Positions 16,591 through 24,530 of a stretch of DNA of 45,734 bases are shown in pieces. The notes below the pieces were generated by a model. The model searched no databases. It was not told the origin of the DNA and saw only the letters and a program-made list of their open reading frames with translations. The stretch covers positions 1 through 45,734 of the forward strand of contig JAFQRL010000034.1 of the NCBI GenBank assembly GCA_017410065.1. Direction: 5' to 3'. The translations under genes were made by a program, and so were the position numbers. Every line of letters begins with the position of its first letter. Position 1 is the stretch's first letter. The DNA is from Clostridia bacterium. GTDB lineage: Bacteria; Bacillota; Clostridia; Oscillospirales; CAG-272.

Positions 16591-17336
16591 TATACGATCT
16601 GCTTGCACCCTTCTATGATTCCATCAATGCAGAGCTTGATTATAAGGCTTGGGCGGATTTCATAGAAAAGATAATAGAAAAAGAATACGTGGGAAGCCCC
16701 GAGCTTGTTCTCGACCTCTGCTGCGGCACGGGAAAAATGACGCTTGAGCTTGCCTCCCGCGGCTATGATATGACAGGCATAGACTATTCTCCCGAGATGC
16801 TTGACGTTGCAAGGCGGGAGAGCGAGCGCAGAGGGTGTGACGTCCTCTGGCTTTGCCAGGATATGCGGGAATTTGAGCTATACGGCACGGTTGACGTGGC
16901 GGTCTGCTGCCTTGATTCTCTGAACCACCTCACAAGCCCGAAGGACCTTGAAAAATGCCTCTCCCTTGTCCATAATTACCTCATACCAAACGGGCTTTTC
17001 ATTTTCGATATAAACGGCAAAAGCAAATTTGAGACCGTTTATGCAGACAGAAGTTACGTTATGGAGGAGGATGGCGCAGTTTGTATCTGGCAGAATTTCT
17101 ACGACGAAAAGAAAAAGCTCTGCGATTTCTATATAACCCTCTTTTCCGAAAAAGAGGACGGCTCCTACGAAAGATTTGACGAGGAGCAAACCGAGCGGAT
17201 GTATACTCTCTCCGAGATCAAGCGCAAGCTCTCGCGGGCAGGGCTTGAATTTATCGGCGCATATTCGGATTTCGATTTTAACGAGGGCACCGACCTCTCC
17301 GAGAGAATATATATCGCCGCAAGATGCAAAAAATAA
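16587..17336 (+). CDS. Class I SAM-dependent methyltransferase, YqeM-like
   Basis: A 249-residue methyltransferase. Start is the ATG that overlaps the helicase stop (ATGA), since an upstream in-frame start would lie inside the helicase. Motif I is LVLDLCCGTGKMTLELA (about 38-54); motif II GIDYSPEMLDVA (about 61-72); motif III CQDMREFELYGTVDVAVCC; then LDSLNHL and LIPNGLFIFDIN. The N-terminal YDLLAPFYDSIN and the DSLNHL region resemble B. subtilis YqeM and related small-molecule or RNA methyltransferases; there is no NPPY/DPPY motif, so it is not an adenine or cytosine-N4 DNA methylase. The overlap shows coupling to the helicase, but its substrate is unknown, and it could simply be a housekeeping gene in the same operon. 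Confidence 0.85.
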   Translation: MIYDLLAPFYDSINAELDYKAWADFIEKIIEKEYVGSPELVLDLCCGTGKMTLELASRGYDMTGIDYSPEMLDVARRESERRGCDVLWLCQDMREFELYGTVDVAVCCLDSLNHLTSPKDLEKCLSLVHNYLIPNGLFIFDINGKSKFETVYADRSYVMEEDGAVCIWQNFYDEKKKLCDFYITLFSEKEDGSYERFDEEQTERMYTLSEIKRKLSRAGLEFIGAYSDFDFNEGTDLSERIYIAARCKK

Positions 17337-17353
17337 GAAAAGAGGAAATGAAA

Positions 17354-18253
17354 ATGAGCGAAAATAAAAAACTTCCTACCTCAACCATACTTCGCGGTAT
17401 GACGAGAGACGGCTCCGCAAGAATACTTATCATCAATTCCAGGAAAATAGTTGATGATATGATCAAATTCCATAAAACCACCCCAACCGCCACAGCCACC
17501 CTCGGCAGAACTCTCACCGCCGCTTCTATGATCGGCACGATGCTCCCCGAGGACGGCGACACCGTTACCATCAGCATAGCAGGCGACGGACCTGCGGGCA
17601 AGGTGCTTGCGGTCGGCGATTATTTCGGTAACGTTAAGGGCTATATTCAAAACCCTGCGGCAAATCCACCGAAGAAGTCGAACGGCAAGCTTGACGTGGG
17701 CGCGGCTGTCGGGCAGGGAACGATCTCCTTCATCAAGTCGGTTGGCGCAAATGAACCGCAGATAGGCACGATAGAGCTCGTCAGCGGCGAGATCGCCGAG
17801 GATATCGCCACCTACTTTGCAAGATCCGAGCAGATCCCCACAGTCCTCTCTCTCGGTGTGCTGGTTGACGTGGACTATACCTGCCTTGCCGCAGGCGGCG
17901 TGCTTATTCAGCTCCTTCCGTTCCCCGACGATGGCACAGTGGATCTCATCGAGCGCAACGCACAGGATCTTGTTAATATCTCCCGCTATTTTGAGCGAGG
18001 AATGACAAACGAGCAGATCGCCGAGATCGCGCTCCGCGATATTCCTTACGATATCTTCGATACTCTTGAGGTCGGCTATAAGTGCGACTGCTCAAGAGAG
18101 CGAATGGAGAAGAAGGTCAAGAGCCTCGGTAAAAAGGAAATACTCACTATGCTGGACGAGCAGGTAGCCGAGGGCAAGCCTCGCGAGCTCACCGCTCATT
18201 GCGGCTTCTGCAATTCGGATTACACATTCACGGAAAAGGAATTGCTGGGCTGA
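17354..18253 (+). CDS. hslO: Hsp33 redox-regulated chaperone
   Basis: A 299-residue Hsp33. Start is the ATG eight bases after GAGG; another in-frame ATG six bases earlier is too close to that site. N-terminal domain: LRGMTRDGSARILIINSRKIVDDMI, TLGRTLTAASMIGTML, then YIQNPAANPP (about 93-102). The C-terminal redox switch has all four zinc cysteines: CDC (about 245-247) and CGFC (about 281-284). Under oxidation it unfolds and binds unfolding proteins. It lies 17 bases after the methyltransferase and ends at the operon's terminator, so it is transcribed with the TerB-BrxD-helicase genes. Confidence 0.95.
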   Translation: MSENKKLPTSTILRGMTRDGSARILIINSRKIVDDMIKFHKTTPTATATLGRTLTAASMIGTMLPEDGDTVTISIAGDGPAGKVLAVGDYFGNVKGYIQNPAANPPKKSNGKLDVGAAVGQGTISFIKSVGANEPQIGTIELVSGEIAEDIATYFARSEQIPTVLSLGVLVDVDYTCLAAGGVLIQLLPFPDDGTVDLIERNAQDLVNISRYFERGMTNEQIAEIALRDIPYDIFDTLEVGYKCDCSRERMEKKVKSLGKKEILTMLDEQVAEGKPRELTAHCGFCNSDYTFTEKELLG

Positions 18254-18293
18254 AAACCGTAATAAACAGCTAAAATATCCATTCTTTAATAAA

Positions 18294-18335
18294 GCACCCT
18301 GCGCTTTGATTTAGCGCAGGGTGCCGCCTTTTATA
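18294..18335. terminator. Terminator after hslO
   Basis: GCACCCTGCGCT (18294-18305), seven-base loop, AGCGCAGGGTGC (18313-18324), then CGCCTTTTAT. It closes the five-gene operon and may also serve the converging lipoprotein genes. Confidence 0.88.
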
Positions 18336-18357
18336 TACGATTTAAGTTGATTTTGCA

Positions 18358-19566
18358 TCACCCCAAGGGCGAAGCACAAATTGTGATCTCGTCTCCTGTT
18401 CTGGCATAATAGATAGGAACAGAGCAGTTAAGCTCCCTGACCTCAAATATGATCACGCCCGAATCTCCGATAAAAAGCTTCTCGGGTACGGTAATGGTTT
18501 CCCAATGCTTATACAGAACGTTGAGCGCGCCGTATTGATAGCTTGACGGGAGGAGCTTTGCGCCGTATTTATCCGGATCAAGCTCGTCTATTCTTTTTAT
18601 CAAATGCTCGGATCCATCTGAATTCGGATTTTTGAAATAGAGCTCCGCAGAGTCGGGGAGTGTAAAATTGTTGAATAACTCTTCATCGATATTCGGAACA
18701 TTGACTGCATAGCAAAACGTGAGACTGACCTTGCTTGCAGGGAACACCCTGCGCTCCGTGGTGTAACCGCAGAAGCCGACAGGCGTTTGGTCGCAGAGAA
18801 GATAAGTACCGTTATCAAGTCGCTTGGCAAGCGTTTTTGTGAATTCTCCGATCTCATTTTCACGGAGAGCAGTTTTCACATATTTTCCATCGTCGCCGCG
18901 CTCGATCTTATATTCCAAGGTCTTTATCGGACTGTTGTATAACGTCACGCGCCCGTTATCCTTGTGATAAAACAGGGAAACAGAACGGCTTGCTTTGTCG
19001 CGAGGATCGTCCGTGACGTAGATCATTATTTCACCGTATTCATCCTGGAAAAGCTCTGCCGGAATTACGATTTTCTCCGAATGATTGAATTCGTATACCG
19101 AAAACTCCGTTGTACTTTGGAACGAAGACTGTGAACAGTTATAATTCTCCCTTGTGAAATTTGTTTCTGTTCGGTACGGATGATCAATATCTTTTTCTCC
19201 AAGAGAGAGAAAACCGACGTAAACCGTGCTCGGCGTATTATTCCATAAATTATTTCCAAAATAAAGCGTAAGCTCGACGTTGTCAACGCCAAATTCGTTT
19301 ACGTCTGCGCTATAAGCAATAGGAAAAATCATTACCCCGTCGGGTGAAGTAACGCCGCTCGGCGTGCCATAGGAAATCCCCTTGACATCGGGCTCAACGT
19401 ACAAATACTGTACGTCCTTAATGATCATCACAGGTAAATTGCTGTCTGCATAGGGTGCGTCGCCATCACCGTTTACTTCCTCAATATCTCCGCAGGAGAA
19501 AAGAGAGAAGGTGAGGCTGATAAGCACAAGCAAAAACGCCGCTCTTTGTAAAAATTTAAATTTCAT
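18358..19566 (-). CDS. Lipoprotein of unknown function (paralogue 1)
   Basis: A 402-residue lipoprotein: signal peptide MKFKFLQRAAFLLVLISLTFSL with lipobox LFSC (Cys about 25), ribosome binding site AAAGGAG. The mature part is mainly beta; it contains NVELTLYFGNNLWNNTPSTVYVGF, SEKIVIPAELFQDEYGEIMIYV and GDSGVIIFEVREL. I do not recognise a family. The signal peptide and the SE(K/E)-IVPAELF block are shared with the next lipoprotein, so the two are duplicates that have diverged. They are separated by 60 bases and read in the same direction, the other gene being first, so they form a two-gene operon. Probably anchored on the outer face of the membrane. Confidence 0.75.
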   Translation of the reverse strand: MKFKFLQRAAFLLVLISLTFSLFSCGDIEEVNGDGDAPYADSNLPVMIIKDVQYLYVEPDVKGISYGTPSGVTSPDGVMIFPIAYSADVNEFGVDNVELTLYFGNNLWNNTPSTVYVGFLSLGEKDIDHPYRTETNFTRENYNCSQSSFQSTTEFSVYEFNHSEKIVIPAELFQDEYGEIMIYVTDDPRDKASRSVSLFYHKDNGRVTLYNSPIKTLEYKIERGDDGKYVKTALRENEIGEFTKTLAKRLDNGTYLLCDQTPVGFCGYTTERRVFPASKVSLTFCYAVNVPNIDEELFNNFTLPDSAELYFKNPNSDGSEHLIKRIDELDPDKYGAKLLPSSYQYGALNVLYKHWETITVPEKLFIGDSGVIIFEVRELNCSVPIYYARTGDEITICASPLG

Positions 19567-19626
19567 AGTATCACTCCTTTGATTTTGCTGATACCGTAGA
19601 GCAGGGTGCTTTATCGTCCCTGCAAA

Positions 19627-20313
19627 TTACTGCCAAAGATACTCGGGATGTGCATCGTAATAGGAACGGTAAAGCTTCACGGTGTCTTCGTCAAGCTTTT
19701 CATAATAGAAGGTTTTGGCATTGCCGAGGACAAGATTCTCGCCTGTCAACTCGTTAGTTCCGCGATAATAGGTATCAAAGCGTATAAATCCTTCGTTATG
19801 CAAAAACAGCTCTGCGGGAACTATCAGCTCCTCGGAGTGGCGGTAACGGTCATAACGGGTCTTGGGCTTGAAGGATAAATCGGTTATATACATATAATCC
19901 TCGCTCATAATATTTTCAACCCTCTTTACCACCTTTTCCACCTTTGTCTCGGGATCGGGATTTGCTACGCTCCCCCATTTTATTTCACAAGCATATGAGG
20001 TGAAGATCAAATCAACGTAAGGGTAAACCCATCCTTGGCTTATCATATACTCAAAATCGGGATTTTTCCCAAAAAGAAAGCCGTAATAATAAGTAACCTT
20101 GACCTCATTGATGTTAAATACCGATTTATCGGTTTTGTAATCTATCATTGTGGGAGAAGGCAGCGTGCCTCCTGTGCTTTCGTCACCGTCAACTGAAGAG
20201 ATACCTTTATCGCGATTTGCCGGGACATCCTCCGAGCCGCAGGAATAAAGCGAGGTCAAGATGCTTAAAACGATTAGCATCACCGAAAGCTTTTGTAAAA
20301 CTCTAAATTTCAT
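19627..20313 (-). CDS. Lipoprotein of unknown function (paralogue 2)
   Basis: A 228-residue lipoprotein. Start placed at MKFRVLQKLSVMLIVLSIL, since an in-frame upstream start would add 24 residues in front of a good signal peptide and overlap the promoter. Lipobox LYSC, Cys about 25; a GGTAC/AGGTAC-type ribosome binding site. The mature part includes INEVKVTYYYGFLF, SEELIVPAELFLHNEGFIRF and a final LDEDTVKLYRSYYDAHPEYLWQ. It resembles the C-terminal neighbour (402 residues) over the signal peptide and the PAELF block but is about half as long. Function unknown; co-transcribed with paralogue 1 from the promoter at 20349-20378. Confidence 0.72.
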   Translation of the reverse strand: MKFRVLQKLSVMLIVLSILTSLYSCGSEDVPANRDKGISSVDGDESTGGTLPSPTMIDYKTDKSVFNINEVKVTYYYGFLFGKNPDFEYMISQGWVYPYVDLIFTSYACEIKWGSVANPDPETKVEKVVKRVENIMSEDYMYITDLSFKPKTRYDRYRHSEELIVPAELFLHNEGFIRFDTYYRGTNELTGENLVLGNAKTFYYEKLDEDTVKLYRSYYDAHPEYLWQ

Positions 20314-20348
20314 ACTGTACCTCCATATAATTTTGGCTTCCCAATCAT

Positions 20349-20378
20349 AGTATAAACAACAGACTGCAAGCCTGTCAA
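20349..20378 (-). promoter_or_regulatory. Promoter of the lipoprotein pair
   Basis: Minus strand: TTGACA (20378-20373), 18-base spacer, TATACT (20354-20349). Confidence 0.7.
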
Positions 20379-20451
20379 TAAACAATTTGTAAACAAAAGC
20401 AATTCAATTTTGAATTTACAACTGTTTAAAATTATCGATAATTTTTGTTCA

Positions 20452-22548
20452 TTATTTATAGTAGGTTTTGCTTGGAGCGTGGTACGGTCCCGTAGTAACA
20501 GTAACGGTGCTGGAATTGTAATTGTTATCCTGATGTATAGCATAAGAAGATAAGACAACAGAATAAGTTGACCCACTCGCCGAAAGAATGGTGTTCCAAT
20601 CCGCTTCACTTATTTGATGATCATAGGTTGATTGATCGCTTACGGTAAAGGTGTTGGTCAAAATAGCGTTATTGTTCGAATCGTAAAATGTAAGTACGAA
20701 GTAATTATTTCCATAAGTTTCGCTACCTCCATTTAGTTTTATGGTTAGTTCGTGAGGAATTCCCGTTCTATATAGAATTTCTCCCGCTACCTTGTATCTA
20801 ACGAGATTTTTTCCTAGCTTATATACATCATCCTGGTTAAGGGCAGAAAATGTGGAGCTTGAGCAGAAGCCGTAAAAGTCATCTATAAATTCAGAGAAGG
20901 TTTTTGCCTCACCTGAGGTTGTAATCCTCCAAAAGTTAAATGACCCTAATCCGATTTCATCGTCTGTTTCTGTGCCGTAATCATATAGATCCCAAAGAAT
21001 GGCCATAATCGAGTCTTCACAAGCTTCGCCAAGTCTTGTGCATCCACTTTCAAGCGAGTAAAAATCTTCGGTAAAGAAATTATATGCTTCATAAATTGCA
21101 TTTTCAGCATAGCAAATGTGTTCTTCGAATTCAGCAGTGCCGTATTCAGGGCAATCAGGACCGTAATAGCAAAGATCTGAGAGATAAGCCCCAAAATACT
21201 GCTGAGCAACCATTCCAAAGACTGTTGGCCAAGCTTCTCCCCAAGCTAAACGTATTCCTGCATATTGCCCATATAAATCGGCATCATTTGTGCTTGAATA
21301 ATGTTCTTCACCGGGAGAGTCTGTAATATTCAGTTGGTATTGAAGATGATGACCGTATTCGTGCATTATAACATCAAATGATTCGAACGATTCTATGTCT
21401 TCATTAATTCCGATAGAAGTAATCGCAATCTTTTTGGAGTTGTAATTATAATAGCAATTATCATCTTGAGTAGGATATGCGACCTTGACGTTGCTTGGCG
21501 AGTGCCCCATCATATTCCAAGCATAGTCGCGCGCGGTAATAACAGCTTGGGAAATTTGCATAGCTTGTGCCAAAACGCCTCGATGAGCTATGATGCAATT
21601 AAGATAGGTTTCAGCATTGGCTGCAGTTATGTCCCTACTTTCCATAAAGTAAGGTGCGGTTAATGCTGCGTTATATACCATAGCATTATCATCACCAGCG
21701 TATACTTTTAAGTAAACATTTTTGTTTTGAATTGTTGTTAGTCCTGTAAACTCGTATATTCCGTCAGAATCTGAATACGTTGTTGCGACTGGTGTAGACG
21801 AAGAAGTAGTATAAAGCACAACTTTTGCACCTCGCAAAGCGTGGGGATGGTTTTCTTTATCCATCCATACGATTTCTCCCGTTACCATTTGACCGGACCT
21901 TGTTTCCGTTCTTTGCGGGCGTTTAGATAATATTTCCCTATGCCTTTCGCTCATTTCAAAGGTTTCAATAATGCAATCATCGTATAATGCATTTAGTTTA
22001 TCATAATATTGTTTTTCCGTTAGAATTGATGTAAGAAAAAGATTGTCGTAATAAATATGTTCCGCATCCTCCAATGAATGCAAGCTAATGGTACAACCGT
22101 TATCACCGAAATAAAAATAGGCGGTTTTGTTAATCGTCTTCTGTGAAGACAGTAAAACGGTTAAATCTAAAGTTGCATAATTACTTGCATTGCTTGATAA
22201 TCCTAATTTGCAAAAATTAATCTGTATAAATCCTTTTTTCGATATTAACTGATTACTTGTAATCGCAACGCCGTAAGGTGTGAAATTATAGCTTAAGATT
22301 TCATCGTCAGAGTGCAATCCAAATATGGCAGTTGCAACCTGGTCGTTTGCAAAATAAGTTTTTTCCGAATCAAGATATATGAAATCTCCCTGCGCCTTTT
22401 GAGCACACACATTATCGTTCGACGGTTCTTCGGTGAATGTGTATTCTGGTACTATTGTATTAGAGATGGCAGAAGAAGTGAATGCTAAACTTGATAAGCA
22501 TAGCGCAATAGCAACAATTAGTGAAGTTAATCGAGTTAAGTTTTTCAT
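20452..22548 (-). CDS. Secreted zinc metalloprotease-like protein with a carboxypeptidase-regulatory-like domain
   Basis: A 698-residue secreted protein. Signal peptide MKNLTRLTSLIVAIALCLSSLAFTSSA, ribosome binding site GAAAGGA. Residues about 222-300 look like a CarboxypepD_reg beta sandwich (VTGEIVWMD...LRGAKVVLYT...TYSDSDGIYEFTGL). The zinc motif HEYGHH is at 396-401 within FDVIMHEYGHHLQYQ, and GEAW (437-440) supplies a likely third ligand Glu. The C-terminal 120 residues form another beta domain (HELTIKLNGGSETYGNNYFVLTFYDSNNN). It has no lipobox or sortase motif, so it is probably released. I cannot name the peptidase family with confidence. It is downstream of the small secreted protein gene (51-base gap) and divergent from an ECF sigma factor gene, suggesting joint control. 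Base composition is more AT-rich than the flanking operons. Confidence 0.78.
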   Translation of the reverse strand: MKNLTRLTSLIVAIALCLSSLAFTSSAISNTIVPEYTFTEEPSNDNVCAQKAQGDFIYLDSEKTYFANDQVATAIFGLHSDDEILSYNFTPYGVAITSNQLISKKGFIQINFCKLGLSSNASNYATLDLTVLLSSQKTINKTAYFYFGDNGCTISLHSLEDAEHIYYDNLFLTSILTEKQYYDKLNALYDDCIIETFEMSERHREILSKRPQRTETRSGQMVTGEIVWMDKENHPHALRGAKVVLYTTSSSTPVATTYSDSDGIYEFTGLTTIQNKNVYLKVYAGDDNAMVYNAALTAPYFMESRDITAANAETYLNCIIAHRGVLAQAMQISQAVITARDYAWNMMGHSPSNVKVAYPTQDDNCYYNYNSKKIAITSIGINEDIESFESFDVIMHEYGHHLQYQLNITDSPGEEHYSSTNDADLYGQYAGIRLAWGEAWPTVFGMVAQQYFGAYLSDLCYYGPDCPEYGTAEFEEHICYAENAIYEAYNFFTEDFYSLESGCTRLGEACEDSIMAILWDLYDYGTETDDEIGLGSFNFWRITTSGEAKTFSEFIDDFYGFCSSSTFSALNQDDVYKLGKNLVRYKVAGEILYRTGIPHELTIKLNGGSETYGNNYFVLTFYDSNNNAILTNTFTVSDQSTYDHQISEADWNTILSASGSTYSVVLSSYAIHQDNNYNSSTVTVTTGPYHAPSKTYYK

Positions 22549-22599
22549 TTTATTATCCTTTCTTTTGTTTTGTAGTTTTTAAAATTTCTTTTATAAATA

Positions 22600-23024
22600 C
22601 TAATTAGTTAGCTCTTTTTCGTAAGTGATAACGTCGGCGTCGCCACCACTTCCGTAAATTCGATACTCAACAAATACTTTATAAGTTCCACTTTCAACTT
22701 CGATAGTGTGGTTAAAAGTGCCGCGATGCCGTGTTGATTCATCATACCAATTTGAGTGCTCAATCCAATCAACTCCAACCGATACATAAAGTGTGGTTGT
22801 GATTTCAACTCTTTGAGTAACTCCTGGATATCCAGAAAATGAGGTAATAATGTGCGCTTCTCCACTGCTGATTTCAAATGATGTAGAAGTTCTGGATACG
22901 TTGTTGTAATACGGCATTATTGTCTCGCTTGCATTAGGCTCGCTTGCATTAGAAGTAATAGCTAGCATAGAAAAAGAAATAGCGAGAAAAACGAGAAAAA
23001 TAATTAGTAATTTGTTTTTTTCAT
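22600..23024 (-). CDS. Small secreted protein, signal peptide out of frame at an A7 tract
   Basis: The open frame reads a 122-residue beta-rich protein from an internal ATG (22968), but that start has no ribosome binding site and falls in the middle of a signal peptide. Upstream in the same frame lie NKLLIIFLVFLAISFSMLAITSNAS, a clear export signal, with no start codon. The only well-placed start, ATG at 23024 behind AAAGGAGA, is one frame off: it reads MKKTNY then stop. Between the two is a run of seven A (23021-23015, minus strand). One extra A would give MKKNKLLIIFLVFLAIS, a perfect signal peptide. So this is a frameshift by one base, a slippage-controlled gene, or a sequence error. The mature protein has no family I recognise. 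It precedes the metalloprotease in the same direction. Confidence 0.75.
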
Positions 23025-23096
23025 AACATCTCCTTTCTGAGTTTTGATACTAGGTTATTAATAGAATCCCTTCCTCCAAATAAGGTTCCATATATT

Positions 23097-23125
23097 AATA
23101 CAACTAAAAAACAAAAAAGGTTGCA
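23097..23125 (-). promoter_or_regulatory. Candidate ECF sigma-type promoter of the secreted protein genes
   Basis: Minus strand: TGCAACC (23125-23119) followed after 16 bases by TGTATT (23102-23097). Group ECF promoters of Firmicutes often have an AAC-containing -35 of this type and a CGT-like -10. No good sigma-A promoter was seen for this direction. The neighbouring sigma factor is the natural candidate to use it. Inference from motif and position only. Confidence 0.45.
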
Positions 23126-23149
23126 AAAAATATTTTTTTTAATTTTTTA

Positions 23150-23178
23150 TTGAAAAAATGGAAGGGAAGTGTTACAAT
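23150..23178 (+). promoter_or_regulatory. Promoter of the ECF sigma factor gene
   Basis: TTGAAA (23150-23155), 17-base spacer, TACAAT (23173-23178). Confidence 0.7.
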
Positions 23179-23221
23179 ATACAGGTACAGCAAAAGTATT
23201 AATTAAAGGCTGGTGATTTTC

Positions 23222-23749
23222 TTGTTAGAGTTTTATCTATCTATAATCGAAACTCCTGAGGAACAATTGAAATTTTCGGATTTATATTATGGGTATAAAG
23301 ATCTCGTGATAAAGGTTACATATAACATTTTAAAGGACGTTTATTATGCAGAGGATGCTTCTCAGGTTGCTTGGATGAACATAGCTCGTAATATTAATAA
23401 AATAAAAACTGATAATCTTAAGATGGTAAAGTCGTTTGTTATATGTGTTGCCAAAAACGCAGCCTATAACGAATTAAAAAAGAATAAAAAGCATGCGGTT
23501 TTGGAATTGAAGGAATACTTTCAAATAGAGTATGAGGAAGATTATATAGCCAAGAGAGAAGAATATATATTGGTAAGAAAAGCTATATTAGAATTCCCTG
23601 AAATAGTAAGGGATGTTTTTTGCTTGCACTATATAAATGGATTAAAGGTTAGAGAAATAGCTGAAGTCTTAAATAGAACTCAATCATCAATAAAAAGTAT
23701 ATTGAGAAGAGGAAGAATTAGACTTGAAGAACTGTTTACAAAGGAGTAG
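23222..23749 (+). CDS. ECF-type RNA polymerase sigma factor
   Basis: A 175-residue group 4 sigma factor. I place the start at TTG 23222 (LEFYLSIIETPEEQ, the usual beginning of this clostridial type); a GTG nine bases earlier is possible but close to its ribosome binding site. Region 2: KFSDLYYGYKDLVIKVTYNILKDVYYAEDASQVAWMNIARNI (about 19-60), with the DASQVAW motif of sigma-2. Region 4: FPEIVRDVFCLHYINGLKVREIAEVLNRTQSSIKSILRRGRIRLEELF (about 127-174), a helix-turn-helix. It lacks region 3 as expected. It directs transcription of envelope or secretion genes; its likely partner is the membrane protein encoded 4 bases downstream, and likely targets are the divergent secreted proteins and itself. 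Confidence 0.88.
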   Translation: MLEFYLSIIETPEEQLKFSDLYYGYKDLVIKVTYNILKDVYYAEDASQVAWMNIARNINKIKTDNLKMVKSFVICVAKNAAYNELKKNKKHAVLELKEYFQIEYEEDYIAKREEYILVRKAILEFPEIVRDVFCLHYINGLKVREIAEVLNRTQSSIKSILRRGRIRLEELFTKE

Positions 23750-23753
23750 TATT

Positions 23754-24455
23754 ATGATGGGGTTGAAGAATAAACAGTTTGATCTTATTGTGCAAGTTCT
23801 TCGTGATATCAACAGTAGGGAGGTTGACGCAATAGAAAAAACAGAATCACCTAATGTAGCATTTTCTCAAAATTACGACGAAACAATACAAAATATATTT
23901 AAAAAAGAACGTGTGGCAAAGTATAATTACAAAAGAATTATTTCAATTATTGCTGCTGCGGTGCTTATTATTGCTTTGACAGTTACAGCATTTGCATTCA
24001 GGAAACAAATAGTAGATTTTATTGAAACACTTGTTCCGGGAGGCGTAAGACTTGAGCCCGATGGAGGTGAGTTTAAGCCGGTAGAAGGGTATTATGTATT
24101 CTCAAAATTACCGGAAGCGTATGAGGTAACTTATCACACGGAAAATAAAGTTCAAATAGAAACAGAATGGACTAATGGAGAAAATATAATTTTTCTTCAA
24201 CAAACAGTTCTTACGGAAAGATATCAAGTGGATATTGATACGGAAAGCGAACACTATCGAAAAGAAAAGGTAGGGCCTTATACCGTTCATTATACGTATA
24301 AATACGGTACACACACGGTAGTGTGGGAAAATGACAGATACGGCTTCGTGCTTGATTGTTTCGCTGAATTAACTTGGGAAGAAATAAAAGAGATGATTCT
24401 GACTATGGAGGTTCTTCCTCTTTCAGAAGATGGCGGAGTGCCGGAGGGAAATTAG
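23754..24455 (+). CDS. DUF4367-type membrane protein, likely anti-sigma factor
   Basis: A 233-residue single-pass protein. Start ATG at 23754, seven bases after AAGGAG, 4 bases after the sigma factor stop. A 70-residue cytoplasmic part (possible sigma-binding helix QFDLIVQVLRDINSREVDA), then a membrane segment RIISIIAAAVLIIALTVTAFAF (about 72-93), then a DUF4367-like outer domain (GGEFKPVEGYYVFSKLPEAYEV, NIIFLQQTVLTERYQVDIDTESE, VGPYTVHYTY, YGFVLDCFAELTWEEIKEMIL). Pairs of ECF sigma and DUF4367 proteins are common in Clostridia; the membrane protein is taken to hold the sigma factor until a signal outside is sensed. Regulation mechanism inferred. Confidence 0.82.
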   Translation: MMGLKNKQFDLIVQVLRDINSREVDAIEKTESPNVAFSQNYDETIQNIFKKERVAKYNYKRIISIIAAAVLIIALTVTAFAFRKQIVDFIETLVPGGVRLEPDGGEFKPVEGYYVFSKLPEAYEVTYHTENKVQIETEWTNGENIIFLQQTVLTERYQVDIDTESEHYRKEKVGPYTVHYTYKYGTHTVVWENDRYGFVLDCFAELTWEEIKEMILTMEVLPLSEDGGVPEGN

Positions 24456-24474
24456 TTTTACATAACCGATAATC

Positions 24475-24516
24475 AAAAAGCTCCTTGAAGCATAAAATGC
24501 GATAAGGAGTTTTTTG
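24475..24516 (+). terminator. Terminator of the sigma/anti-sigma operon
   Basis: AAAAAGCTCCTT (24475-24486) pairs with AAGGAGTTTTTT (24504-24516) around an inner GCAT-AAA-ATGC; a T-run ends it. It stands only 14 bases before the next start codon. Confidence 0.75.
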
Positions 24517-24530
24517 TTTTGGAGGGTTTG

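Noticed and set aside
16587..17336. DNA methyltransferase of a restriction system
   Set aside because: It has the class I small-molecule pattern DLCCGTG without N/DPPY; it resembles YqeM.
10996..18335. Complete BREX or DISARM locus
   Set aside because: No PglX-type methylase, PglZ, BrxC, BrxA/B or PLD protein; the methyltransferase is not a DNA methylase.
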